A stretch of DNA of 64,000 bases from Cyclobacteriaceae bacterium (GTDB lineage: Bacteria; Bacteroidota; Bacteroidia; Cytophagales; Cyclobacteriaceae). Each line of letters starts with the position of its first letter. Position 1 is the first letter of the stretch. This document shows, piece after piece, positions 53,766-62,839 of this stretch. The notes under the pieces were generated by a model. That model saw nothing but the letters and a program-made list of their open reading frames with translations, was not told the origin of the DNA and did no database searches. The translations under genes were made by a program, and so were the position numbers. The stretch covers positions 178,697-242,696 of the forward strand of contig JAHCHY010000003.1 of assembly GCA_026129485.1 (NCBI GenBank), given 5' to 3'.

Positions 53766-55844
53766 TTACTTCTTTGTAATCTGGAACTCCACCCGCCTGT
53801 TGCGCTGCCGGTTTTCTTCCGTATCGTTTGGTGCAATGGGCCGGTTGGGGCCAAAACCTTTCCCTGTAATTCTGTCTTTTTTAATCCCCTTGCCAATGAG
53901 GTATTCGCGAACAGCCATTACCCGGTTTTCAGACAGCTCCTGCAGGGCAAGCCTGTTCCCCACATTATCGGTATGTCCTTGTATCTCAATTTTTATGGAT
54001 GGGTTTTCTTCCAGGATCTGTGCCAGGCGATCAAGCTCCGGAAAAGATTGTGGTTTCAGAATCGGTCTGCCCTGCTCAAAGAAAACGTTATTCAGCAAAA
54101 TACTTTCCCCCTCTTCAATGGGCATGAGGTATAAATCTTTTTTCACTTCCGTATACTCGGCTATTGCAGCTAATTCCATGTTTTCGTTTACAGACAAAAA
54201 TCCTTTTGCCTGGGCGCGGATTCCATAATGTTTACCATCTGCCAGTGTAACCCGGTACGAACCTGTTGCCGGGTCGGAAATGGCTACTCCCGCTTCTTCG
54301 TTTGTTGACAGGTCTTCAAATATGATATCGGCTTTTATAGGCGCTTTGGTTTTAGCATTCAGCGTATGCCCCAATACCAATAGTACCGGATCGGGTTTAA
54401 TAGCCTGAGGCAGCTTGATACGAACAATATCGCTTCTGCCCGATTCGTTTGCAGCGCTGCTCATATAGGCATAATCGGCTGAAGCCGGAATGGTATAGTA
54501 TGCATCAAATGATGCCGTATTGATTTCGGGGCCCAGGTTTACAGGCTCGGTCCAGTCTGTCCAACCCTTACCTTTTCGCTTGCTCATAAATATATCCATG
54601 CCTCCATACCCGGGATGCCCCTGCGAAGCAAAATAAAGTGTGCGGCCATCCGCAGCCAGGAATGGCGACATCTCGTCCGCTTCTGTGTTGATCTTCTTGC
54701 CAAGATTTATAGGTTTGGACCAGGTCCCGTTTTTATCCTGCACGGTTACATACACATCTTTGTCTTCTGATTTTTGTTTCGGATCATACGCCACATTGTC
54801 GGGAAGCTTTACGGTAAACAATATTGCTTTACCGTCAGCCGAAAGGGTTCCTTCCATGTGCTTGGCTTCATTTTTAAACTTTACATTAAGCCACTCCGGC
54901 TCTGACCACCCGGTGGCTGTTTTTCTGCGTATCTGGAATCCTTCTGTTTTACAGAACAGCATCATATTATTATCGGCACTGATCGCTGCCAGATTGTTTA
55001 CCCGGCTGGTATTTATATCGGGGCCAAGCTTGTAGCTCTTATTCCAGTTTACGCCATCTTCTGAAGTTGTCATCCAGATATCAGAAGTTTCTTCATCGGG
55101 TTTTGTTTGTGTAGCAGGATCATCGCGAACGGCAAAGTAGATGGCGCGGCCATCGGTTGCAATCTTGGGCGAAACATCACCGTAAGGTGTATTTACCTTG
55201 TTCCCGAGATTTTCCTTTACCAGCCCGGTTGTCATCTTATCCGGCAGGTTAATTTTTACATCGTGCTTAAAAATAAAGTCATCTACTTCCAGCACCATGT
55301 TGGTGTAGTTGGTAAATCCAATACTTGTGCCATGCAATTTCTGCACTTCAATATCCCTTACCTTTTTACCATTGATGTAATAACTCCATACAGCATTTTT
55401 TTGCACGATGCGCAAATGGTTGGATTTACCAAGCGGGTTTATCTTTTTGTATTTTATCCATTCATCATTCTGCTTGGCTTTTTCGGCACCGCGTATCTTG
55501 TAGTAGCCGTTGCTGGTAATCAGAAACTCATAATTTTTGCCGGAAGGATTTTCGCCCCACACCAGGCCTATGCCGTTGTTTACACTACCCGATTTCTGCA
55601 CAAATGTGGCTTCGAGAGAAAAGTCTTTCCGCTTGTCGAAATAGGGATGAATCCGGATAACGCGCCCACTGCCCTCCTGCGTGGTGGTGATGATGTACTT
55701 TCCGCCTTCAATGCGAAGGGTGTAATTCGTGCCGCTGCCCTGGGGCCATGCCCTGAAGTTGTCGGCAAATCCTTCGTTAATAAATACAGGCTGGGCGTAT
55801 GCATAGCCTGAAATAAGAATAAGTAAAAAGGTGATCCGGCTCAT
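53766..55844 (-). CDS. OmpA family protein with PD40 propeller (paralogue 1)
   Basis: A 692-residue exported protein. It has a signal peptide (about 1-17), an N-terminal jelly-roll or DUF1080-like domain (about 20-200), a PD40/WD40-like propeller (about 215-480, repeats such as PYGDVSPKIATDGRAIYFA and DEMSPFLAADGRTLYFASQGHPGYGGMDIF), a carboxypeptidase-regulatory-like domain (about 490-570) and a C-terminal OmpA peptidoglycan-binding domain (IEIQGHTDNVGNRLALQELSENRVMAVREYL). It probably links the cell wall to the outer membrane. About the same length and layout as the gene upstream, so it arose by duplication. Confidence 0.92.
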   Translation of the reverse strand: MSRITFLLILISGYAYAQPVFINEGFADNFRAWPQGSGTNYTLRIEGGKYIITTTQEGSGRVIRIHPYFDKRKDFSLEATFVQKSGSVNNGIGLVWGENPSGKNYEFLITSNGYYKIRGAEKAKQNDEWIKYKKINPLGKSNHLRIVQKNAVWSYYINGKKVRDIEVQKLHGTSIGFTNYTNMVLEVDDFIFKHDVKINLPDKMTTGLVKENLGNKVNTPYGDVSPKIATDGRAIYFAVRDDPATQTKPDEETSDIWMTTSEDGVNWNKSYKLGPDINTSRVNNLAAISADNNMMLFCKTEGFQIRRKTATGWSEPEWLNVKFKNEAKHMEGTLSADGKAILFTVKLPDNVAYDPKQKSEDKDVYVTVQDKNGTWSKPINLGKKINTEADEMSPFLAADGRTLYFASQGHPGYGGMDIFMSKRKGKGWTDWTEPVNLGPEINTASFDAYYTIPASADYAYMSSAANESGRSDIVRIKLPQAIKPDPVLLVLGHTLNAKTKAPIKADIIFEDLSTNEEAGVAISDPATGSYRVTLADGKHYGIRAQAKGFLSVNENMELAAIAEYTEVKKDLYLMPIEEGESILLNNVFFEQGRPILKPQSFPELDRLAQILEENPSIKIEIQGHTDNVGNRLALQELSENRVMAVREYLIGKGIKKDRITGKGFGPNRPIAPNDTEENRQRNRRVEFQITKK

Positions 55845-55931
55845 AACAAAAATTCAGAACCGGAAATAGCACAGTTTATTACATTTAATCTATCCCTGCG
55901 CAAGGGTATTTGTAATGCGTGCTAGCACGGA

Positions 55932-58007
55932 TTACTTTTTCACAATCTTGAACTCTACCCTGCGGTTGCGCTGCCGGTTCGCCTCATTCGTATTGGGAAC
56001 CACGGGCACATCGCCACCATATCCCTTGCCGGCAACCCGGTCTTTGCTTATTCCTTTCAATACCAGGTAATCCTTTACAGCTTTCACCCGGTTCTCGGAA
56101 AGTATTCTTAACGCATCTTTATTGCCTACATTATCGGTATGACCGCCCAGCTCAATCTTTACCGTGGGATTATCCCGCATGATTTCAACCAGCCTGTCAA
56201 GCTCCGGAAATGATTCTGATTTTAACACCGGCCGGCCCTGCTGAAAAAATACATTGTTCAGCATAATGGTTTCGCCAACCACTATAGGCACCAGCAGAAG
56301 ATCTTTGTTTATTTCCTTGTACTCGGTTACCGATGCCAGCTCAAAGTTTTCGTTTACCGAAAGGTATCCTTTCGCTTCAGCCCGGATACCGTAGTTCTTT
56401 CCTTTGGTCAGGGCTATGCGATACGATCCTGTTTTGGGATCGGAGATTGCCTCGCCTATTTCTTTCCGTGCAGTGAGATCTTCAAAATAAATATCCGCGC
56501 TTACGGGTTGCCTCGTTTTAGCGTTAAGCGTTCGGCCCATCAGCAGCACTACCGGGTCGGGCTTAATGGCTTCCGGCAACTTTATACGCACCAGGTCTGA
56601 TGCGCCATGTGAATTCCGGTCGCTAACCATAATCGCATAATCTGCGGCAGCCGAAATGGTATAGTAGGCATCAAAACTGTTGGTGTTTATCTCCGGCCCC
56701 AGGTTAACGGGCTCGGTCCACTCCGTCCAGGAATTACCGGTGCGCTTACTCATATATATATCGTAACTGCCATAGCCCGGCCTGCCGTTGCTGGCAAAGT
56801 ATAACGTGCGCCCATCCGCTGCCAGGAATGGTGAAAGCTCATCGCCCGCGGTGTTGATGTGCGACCCCAGGTTTACAGGAGCACCCCAGTTTCCTTTACC
56901 GTCCTGCAGGGTTACATAAATATCTTTCTCGCGCACATCATCAGCCGGGTTGTAAAACAGGTTTTGCGATAGCTTGGCCGTAAACACAATAGCTTTACCA
57001 TCGGTGGAAAGGTTTGCCTCCATGGTTTTAACCTCGTTCTTAAACCGGACGTTCAGGTACTCGGGCTCAGACCAGCCATCTTTGGTTCGCCTGCGAACCT
57101 GAAAACCATCTGACCGGCAAAACATGAGCATGTTATTATCGGCACTAACCGCAGCCATATTATTGGTTTCGGTATTGTTGATGGGCGGCCCGAGATTTTT
57201 GCTTTTACTCCACGTAACGCCATCGGTGCTGGTGGTTACGTAAATATCTTCACCATCATTTTTACCTCCCATGTTTTCAGGCGAGTTCTCGCGGCCGAAA
57301 TAAATGGTACGACCATCGGCAGTAATAATCGGGCCGAGGTCATCATACGGTGAGTTAACATGCGGCCCCAGGTTTTCCTTTACAAATCCTGTTGCCAGGT
57401 TGGGCGGCAGGTTGATCTTCATATCGTGGCGAAGGATGAAGTCATCAATCTCAAGCACCATGTTGGTGTGTGTTATAAACCCGAGGCGGGTTCCGTAAAG
57501 CGGCAAGGTGGGCACATCCAGAACAAGCTGGCTATTGATGTAGAAGTATAACCGCGCCTTGCGCTGCTCAATCTTTAAACGGTTTTCTCCACCCAGCGGC
57601 TTTACTTTATCGGTTACAATCCATTCGTTCAGCTTTTCTCTTTTCTCAGGACTCAAAATTCTGAAATAGCCCGTGGATGCAATGGTAAAATCGTGGTACT
57701 TGCCATTTGTATTATCACCCCACATAAAGCCATAACCATTATTATCGGTGCCGGATTTTTGCACGAATGTAGCTTCAATCGAAAAATCTTTTTTGCCATC
57801 GATAAAGGGACTGATGGTAATGTAGCGGCCTTTGTCTTTTTGCAACGTGGTGATGATGTATTTACCGCGCTCCAGGCGGATGCTGTAATTCTCACCTTTT
57901 CCGGTCCACCACCATCCATCCTTATTGGAGCTGAAATCATCGCGCAGCAAAACAGGAGGCTGTGCCTGCAACGAAACGGATACCAACAAGAGACAGAATA
58001 TCTTCAC
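55932..58007 (-). CDS. OmpA family protein with PD40 propeller (paralogue 2)
   Basis: A 691-residue paralogue of the next gene with the same domain order: signal peptide, jelly-roll-like domain, PD40 propeller (DELSPFLAADGRTLYFASNGRPGYGSYDIY), carboxypeptidase-regulatory-like domain and OmpA domain (IELGGHTDNVGNKDALRILSENRVKAVKDYL). The two proteins are similar throughout but clearly diverged, so the duplication is not recent. It follows the SDR gene by 9 nt and is probably co-transcribed with it. Confidence 0.92.
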   Translation of the reverse strand: MKIFCLLLVSVSLQAQPPVLLRDDFSSNKDGWWWTGKGENYSIRLERGKYIITTLQKDKGRYITISPFIDGKKDFSIEATFVQKSGTDNNGYGFMWGDNTNGKYHDFTIASTGYFRILSPEKREKLNEWIVTDKVKPLGGENRLKIEQRKARLYFYINSQLVLDVPTLPLYGTRLGFITHTNMVLEIDDFILRHDMKINLPPNLATGFVKENLGPHVNSPYDDLGPIITADGRTIYFGRENSPENMGGKNDGEDIYVTTSTDGVTWSKSKNLGPPINNTETNNMAAVSADNNMLMFCRSDGFQVRRRTKDGWSEPEYLNVRFKNEVKTMEANLSTDGKAIVFTAKLSQNLFYNPADDVREKDIYVTLQDGKGNWGAPVNLGSHINTAGDELSPFLAADGRTLYFASNGRPGYGSYDIYMSKRTGNSWTEWTEPVNLGPEINTNSFDAYYTISAAADYAIMVSDRNSHGASDLVRIKLPEAIKPDPVVLLMGRTLNAKTRQPVSADIYFEDLTARKEIGEAISDPKTGSYRIALTKGKNYGIRAEAKGYLSVNENFELASVTEYKEINKDLLLVPIVVGETIMLNNVFFQQGRPVLKSESFPELDRLVEIMRDNPTVKIELGGHTDNVGNKDALRILSENRVKAVKDYLVLKGISKDRVAGKGYGGDVPVVPNTNEANRQRNRRVEFKIVKK

Positions 58008-58016
58008 GTATGCAAA

Positions 58017-58802
58017 TTACAAACTTCCGGTGCGTCCACCATCAACCGGCAGGTTGATTCCGTTGATATATCCTGCTGCGGGGCTTGCCAGGAAAGCAAC
58101 TGCTGCCGCTACTTCATGCGCCTCTGCAATACGGCCGGCCGGTATTTCTTTAATCATATCAAGCTTTGCCTCTTCAAACGTTTTACCGTACCGGGTTGCA
58201 TTTGTATGAATAATAGATTCCAGGCGGCCTGTCAGGGTAGAGCCGGGCAATACATTATTAACTGTTATTCCATAGCCAGCCAATTCAACCGACAGGGTTT
58301 TTGCCCAGTTGGCCACCGCACCCCGAATGGTATTGGAAACACCCAGCCCTTTAATCGGAATTTTTACCGAGGTGGAAATTATATTTATAATCCGGCCAAA
58401 CGTTGCCTCTTTCATGGAAGGCACAACAGCCTGCACTAAAATCTGGTTACAGATCAAATGATTGTTAAACGCTTTTATAAAATCTTCGGTTTGTGCATCA
58501 ATGGCCAAACCGCCCGAAGGGCCACCCGTGTTATTTACCAGTACATGAATGGGTGTGCTGATGGTAAATTTCTGAATAACAGCTTTCAGCATATCGGGCG
58601 CTGCAAAATCCGCAACCAGGTAATTATGCTTTTGACCGGCCGGTGTGGAAAGCTCTTTTGCTACAGCTTGCAAAGCGCTTTCGTTACGCGCAAGCAAGGT
58701 TACCGTTGCGCCCATAGCTGCCAGCTCAATGGCCGATGCTCTCCCAATGCCTTGCGTACTTCCACAAACCAGCGCATTTTTACCCTCCAGGTTCAGATTC
58801 AT
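58017..58802 (-). CDS. SDR family oxidoreductase
   Basis: A 261-residue classical short-chain dehydrogenase/reductase. It has the cofactor motif CGSTQGIGRA (TGxxxGxG type), the NNTGGPSG strand, the catalytic Ser in IINIISTSVKIP and a C-terminal NGINLPVDGGRTGSL. The usual YxxxK pair is not present; the region reads SNTIRGAVANWAK, where Asn or Thr takes the Tyr position, as in some SDRs of the 3-oxoacyl reductase-like group. The start ATG 58802 removes eight residues of a longer frame. It is divergent from the HAO gene. Function in kynurenine breakdown is possible but unproven. Confidence 0.87.
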   Translation of the reverse strand: MNLNLEGKNALVCGSTQGIGRASAIELAAMGATVTLLARNESALQAVAKELSTPAGQKHNYLVADFAAPDMLKAVIQKFTISTPIHVLVNNTGGPSGGLAIDAQTEDFIKAFNNHLICNQILVQAVVPSMKEATFGRIINIISTSVKIPIKGLGVSNTIRGAVANWAKTLSVELAGYGITVNNVLPGSTLTGRLESIIHTNATRYGKTFEEAKLDMIKEIPAGRIAEAHEVAAAVAFLASPAAGYINGINLPVDGGRTGSL

Positions 58803-58866
58803 AAATTTGATTTTTAGTAAATACAAAAGAACCTTAACTTTTCATCTTAATCAACCCATATCCATT

Positions 58867-59397
58867 ATGGCCATCCGCAGACCTTTTAACCTGAAAAACT
58901 GGATTACTGAAAATCGTGATCTATTGAAACCTCCTGTAGGAAATAAAAATCTGTATGCCGATGCCGGTGATTATATCGTGATGATTGTAGGCGGACCCAA
59001 TGCGAGGAAAGATTATCATTTTAACCAGACCGAAGAGCTGTTCTATCAATTAGAAGGCGACATTAATGTGCGCATCCAGGAAGATGGTAAAGCAATTGAC
59101 ATTCCTATCAAGGAAGGCGAAATGTTTTTATTACCTGCCAACACTCCGCATCGCCCCGAGCGACCCGCTAACACCGTGGGCTTGGTAATTGAATGCAAAC
59201 GCGAGGATCCTACCTTTGAAGACCGGCTGATCTGGTATTGCGACAACTGTAATAACAAGCTCAATGAATACAAGTTCCACCTCTCGAATATCGAGAAAGA
59301 TTTTTTACCTCGCTTCCGCGATTTTTACGGATCGGAAAAACTGCGCACCTGTACGCAATGCGGCACCGTGATGGAAAGTGATCCGAGGTTTGTTTAA
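58867..59397 (+). CDS. nbaC: 3-hydroxyanthranilate 3,4-dioxygenase
   Basis: A 176-residue cupin dioxygenase that opens the ring of 3-hydroxyanthranilate to 2-amino-3-carboxymuconate semialdehyde. Iron ligands H51, E57 and H95 fall exactly where they do in the Cupriavidus enzyme, and substrate-binding R47 and R99 are present. The C-terminus has a second, rubredoxin-like metal site from C125, C128, C162 and C165 (CDNC, CTQC), typical of bacterial HAO. I chose ATG 58867, since the longer frame overlaps the divergent SDR gene. It is the first gene on the plus strand of the kynurenine region. Confidence 0.95.
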   Translation: MAIRRPFNLKNWITENRDLLKPPVGNKNLYADAGDYIVMIVGGPNARKDYHFNQTEELFYQLEGDINVRIQEDGKAIDIPIKEGEMFLLPANTPHRPERPANTVGLVIECKREDPTFEDRLIWYCDNCNNKLNEYKFHLSNIEKDFLPRFRDFYGSEKLRTCTQCGTVMESDPRFV

Positions 59398-59408
59398 TGG
59401 GTTAAAGA

Positions 59409-59431
59409 AGTAGGCAATAAGCAGTAGGCAA
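59409..59431 (+). repeat. Short direct repeat after the HAO gene
   Basis: AGTAGGCAA occurs twice (59409-59417 and 59423-59431), separated by TAAGC. It may be a leftover of a longer intergenic repeat. No function is evident. Confidence 0.35.
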
Positions 59432-59535
59432 AATGTTCAACTGGTAATGTCATGTGCTGCAACATACTTGCTTTGAGAAATTTCTGCATCTAAAAAACGT
59501 ACACCAGGACTACACACTGTTTACTTAACTTAAAT

Positions 59536-60024
59536 ATGGGTACAACAAAAGGTCTTGCATATTACAACCACACACCTGTTGGCGACCTGGTAATTGAATC
59601 TGAAGACGACACTATTACCCGCATTGGCTTTTTAAAGGAACAACGTGAAACAGGGCGTCTTACTCCTGTTATTGAACTTTGTATACGTGAGTTGGAAGAA
59701 TATTTTTCGAGGGGACGGAAATTTTTCACGTTCAACTTGGGGCTTCGCGGAACGGAGTTTCAAAACCGGGTATGGAAAGAGTTGCTCAATATTCCGTACG
59801 GTACAACCATTTCATACGAAGAGCTTGCCATCCGGTTGGGTGATATAAAATCCATTCGTGCCGTTGGCCTGGCTAACGGGCAGAATCCTGTTGCCATTGT
59901 GGTGCCCTGCCACCGCGTGATCGGTAAAAACGGAAGTCTTACCGGCTATGGTGGCGGACTTGAAAACAAGCAGTGGCTGCTGGAACATGAAGGCGCTGTA
60001 TTGAAGCAGCTTTCGTTGTTTTGA
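59536..60024 (+). CDS. ogt: Methylated-DNA-[protein]-cysteine S-methyltransferase
   Basis: A 162-residue O6-alkylguanine-DNA alkyltransferase that repairs alkylated guanine by moving the alkyl group to its own Cys. The active site VPCHRVIG, the helix-turn-helix part (IPYGTTISYEELAIRLG) and the GYGGGLENKQWLLEHE end are intact. Between the HAO and kynureninase genes, but functionally unrelated to them. Confidence 0.96.
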   Translation: MGTTKGLAYYNHTPVGDLVIESEDDTITRIGFLKEQRETGRLTPVIELCIRELEEYFSRGRKFFTFNLGLRGTEFQNRVWKELLNIPYGTTISYEELAIRLGDIKSIRAVGLANGQNPVAIVVPCHRVIGKNGSLTGYGGGLENKQWLLEHEGAVLKQLSLF

Positions 60025-60142
60025 GACGGTATCATGCAAAGGCGCTAAGACCGCTAAGTCTTTTTGTAATGATGATTTGAAAAGTTGTGTGGAGTCTTTG
60101 CGAACTTCGTCTTTATGTGAAAAAGTATAATTTTCCGCTTGT

Positions 60143-61474
60143 ATGCAATTTGAAAACACATTAGCCTTCGCACGTAAGCTCGATCGCATTGATCCTTTAA
60201 AAAAATTCCGCTCGTTGTTTCACATCCCGAAGGTAAACCTGCCTACCGCCCGCCTGCCGGACGGGCAGGGACAGGCAGGAGGCAAAACTGCTATTTACTT
60301 TACCGGTAATTCATTGGGATTACAACCTAAATCAACTAAAAAGTTTATTGTGCAGGAGCTGACCGACTGGGCTGAGTTAGGTGTGGAAGGCCACGTGCAC
60401 GCCAGACGGCCGTGGCTGTATTATCACAAGTTCACTAAAAAAGGACTGGCGCTGCTTACCGGTGCAAAGCCATCGGAAGTGGTGGCTATGAATCACCTTA
60501 CGGTGAACCTGCATTTGCTGATGATTTCATTTTACCGCCCAACCCAAACACATTTTAAAATTATTACCGAAGCAGGCGCTTTCTCGTCCGACCAATATGC
60601 GTTTGAATCGCAGGTGAAGTTTCATAACCTTAATCCTGATAGAGCAATTATTGAACTAAAGCCGCGCAAAGGCGAGCACACTTTGCGCACCGAAGATATT
60701 CTGGCAGCTATCGATCAGCATAAGGACCAGCTTGCGCTGGTCATCTTTGGCGGTGTGCAATATTATACCGGCCAGTTTTTCGACATCAAAAAAATAACAC
60801 GGGCCGGCCATGCAGCCGGAGCCATAGTAGGTTTTGATCTGGCACATGCAGTTGGTAATGTAAAACTGAACCTGCACAACGACAATGTTGACTTTGCCGT
60901 ATGGTGCAGCTACAAATACCTGAATGCCGGGCCGGGCGCGGTGGCAGGAACTTTTGTGCATGAACGCCATGCTAAAAATGTTGACCTGCCACGTTTTGTC
61001 GGTTGGTGGGGCCACCATGAGCAGGAACGGTTCCGGATGAAGAAGAGTTTTATTCCCATGCCCGGGGTGGATGGCTGGCAATTATCCAATCATCCGGTAT
61101 TGCCGGGCGCTGCCCTGCTTGCCTCGCTTGATATTTTTCAACAGGCCGGTATGAAAAACCTGCAAGCCAAAAGTGTTTTGCTAACCGGCTACCTCGAATA
61201 TTTGTTGGGCCAAATCAACAACTCCGAAAAGAAGTTTGTCATTCTTACTCCATCCGATAAAAAAGCACGCGGCTGCCAGCTTTCCATTTACATGAAACAA
61301 AATGGCAAGAAGGTTTTTAATGCTTTAACCAAAGCCGGTGTTGTTGCTGACTGGCGTGATCCGGGCCTGCCTGCCAGACAGGCAGGTGTGATCCGGGTGG
61401 CCCCTGCTCCGTTATACAATACATTTGAAGAAGTGTATCGGTTTGCCGGGATTTTTAAGAAGGCGTTGAAATAG
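60143..61474 (+). CDS. kynU: Kynureninase with two in-frame palindromic insertions
   Basis: A 443-residue PLP enzyme that splits kynurenine or 3-hydroxykynurenine into (3-hydroxy)anthranilate and alanine. The PLP lysine is K258 (VWCSYKYLNAGPG), with FDLAHAVGN binding the pyridine nitrogen, and YFTGNSLGLQPK near the start. Residues 33-46 (LPTARLPDGQGQAG) and 409-415 (LPARQAG) are encoded by palindromic elements and do not belong to the family. The second lies inside the usual DWRxP-VIRVAP stretch. The frame remains open and the catalytic residues remain, so the enzyme is probably active. It supplies the HAO substrate. Confidence 0.93.
   Translation: MQFENTLAFARKLDRIDPLKKFRSLFHIPKVNLPTARLPDGQGQAGGKTAIYFTGNSLGLQPKSTKKFIVQELTDWAELGVEGHVHARRPWLYYHKFTKKGLALLTGAKPSEVVAMNHLTVNLHLLMISFYRPTQTHFKIITEAGAFSSDQYAFESQVKFHNLNPDRAIIELKPRKGEHTLRTEDILAAIDQHKDQLALVIFGGVQYYTGQFFDIKKITRAGHAAGAIVGFDLAHAVGNVKLNLHNDNVDFAVWCSYKYLNAGPGAVAGTFVHERHAKNVDLPRFVGWWGHHEQERFRMKKSFIPMPGVDGWQLSNHPVLPGAALLASLDIFQQAGMKNLQAKSVLLTGYLEYLLGQINNSEKKFVILTPSDKKARGCQLSIYMKQNGKKVFNALTKAGVVADWRDPGLPARQAGVIRVAPAPLYNTFEEVYRFAGIFKKALK
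60238..60279 (+). repeat. Nested double palindromic element in kynU
   Basis: Outer arms CCTGCCT (60238-60244) and AGGCAGG (60273-60279) surround the loop ACC...GGAC of the fic copy, but a further 21 nt (60248-60268) with its own arms (CCTGCC / GGCAGG) are inserted after ACC. Total 42 nt, two units. The frame is preserved. Confidence 0.8.
61366..61386 (+). repeat. Palindromic element near the end of kynU
   Basis: CCTGCCT (61366-61372), loop GCCAGAC, AGGCAGG (61380-61386). It encodes LPARQAG in the same reading phase as the other copies. Confidence 0.8.
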
Positions 61475-61551
61475 CAGGTAACGAAAATAGCTCGCGATTA
61501 TTTTTGTCTATGCATCTTTCTCTTTTAGGCGTCAGCATCTTTAGTTCATAT

Positions 61552-62688
61552 TTAAAAATCTGTATGGTATAATTTTTTAAGCTGCTTATCTTTTATACTA
61601 CCCGGCAGGGAACGGAACAACGCATTGCGGGCTTTAATCATCAAAGGATGAGTAGCCTGTGCAATCTTTCCGATACGGGCAGACTGGTTTGTGATAAAAT
61701 GAGTGCGTTTCAATCTCCTTTTTTCAAAACGAAGAAAAGCAGTGCTCAGCTCTCCTCCTTTTAAAAGCTCATCATACAAAACGGCAGTATCTTCAATAGC
61801 CTGACAGGCGCCCTGCCCCATATTCGGGGTGGTGGCGTGAGCCGCATCGCCAATCAGCAGCACGTTGCCAAAAGCATATTTCGAAATGGGTTTCAGATCG
61901 ATAATATCGTTCCATATCAAAGCATCATCCGAAGTATAGCTTAGTATGGCGGCTGTTTTCGGAGGGTATTCCTCAAACCACGCTTTCAGGTTAGACAGTG
62001 TAAAATTTTTAAAGTGTGTATTATTGGCTGTACTGTTTACGGTTGCAAACCAATACAATTGATTGCCGGCAAGCGGCACCGCTCCAAACCTTCCTTTACT
62101 GCCCCATATTTCATAGCTGTTATTAATCTTTAACGCAGTGTTATCAACAACTGCCCGCCAGCAGGTATAGCCTGCAAAGCGCGGAACAGAACCCGGAACC
62201 AACTTTTGCCTTACCGGGGAATGAATGCCATCGGCAACAATAAGATAGTCGGTATCAAAACTACTTCCGTCTTTAAACAATACCTGAATGTTGTTTTCCT
62301 GCACCATACAACCGGTACATTTTTTACCGGTATAGAGTTGCACGTTCGGTATCTGAGCCAGCAACACTTCATGCAACGCTGCCCGGTGAATGGTGAAATT
62401 ATCGATACCGTATTCCCGGCTTACTTTCAGGCTGTCGGTATAGGTAATGGTTTTGTCCTTTTCATCTTTTATGGTAAAAGATGAAAGTACTCTTCCTTTT
62501 TCCACCACTTTATTTTTTATGCCCAGCTTCTCTAATGCTTTGATGGCATTGGCGGCAAGCCCTAATCCTGCGCCTACGGGTTTTACTGTTTCGGCAGCTT
62601 CAAAATCAACAGGCGTATAACCCGCTTTCTGAAAGGCTATTGCAGCAGTAAGCCCTGCAATACCGCCACCTATAATGGCTATCTTCAT
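61552..62688 (-). CDS. FAD-dependent monooxygenase
   Basis: A 378-residue flavoprotein monooxygenase of the PHBH fold. It has the Rossmann motif GGGIAGLTAAIAFQKAGY, the YLIVADGIHSPVR (DG) motif and the flavin motif LLIGDAAHATTPNMGQGACQAIED. The substrate is unknown; homologues act on aromatic acids, tetracyclines or quinolones. It lies between kynureninase and KMO but on the opposite strand, so a direct link to the kynurenine pathway is not established. The C-terminus lacks a membrane helix. Confidence 0.9.
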   Translation of the reverse strand: MKIAIIGGGIAGLTAAIAFQKAGYTPVDFEAAETVKPVGAGLGLAANAIKALEKLGIKNKVVEKGRVLSSFTIKDEKDKTITYTDSLKVSREYGIDNFTIHRAALHEVLLAQIPNVQLYTGKKCTGCMVQENNIQVLFKDGSSFDTDYLIVADGIHSPVRQKLVPGSVPRFAGYTCWRAVVDNTALKINNSYEIWGSKGRFGAVPLAGNQLYWFATVNSTANNTHFKNFTLSNLKAWFEEYPPKTAAILSYTSDDALIWNDIIDLKPISKYAFGNVLLIGDAAHATTPNMGQGACQAIEDTAVLYDELLKGGELSTAFLRFEKRRLKRTHFITNQSARIGKIAQATHPLMIKARNALFRSLPGSIKDKQLKKLYHTDF

Positions 62689-62839
62689 TTTATCTATGGG
62701 TATCTCTAAAAATCAAACCATAAAACATGGATATAACGCATAGTTCAAAAGTTAGTCTAAATTTACTGAATCTTTTTAGCCCAAAACTCTAAGCCAGACT
62801 TACTATTTTACAGCCATCTTTTTTCTGAACGTTGTTATT

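Noticed and set aside
55107-58439. Long frames (234 and 248 residues) opposite the OmpA paralogues.
   Set aside because: Both are antisense shadows created by codon bias of the real genes.
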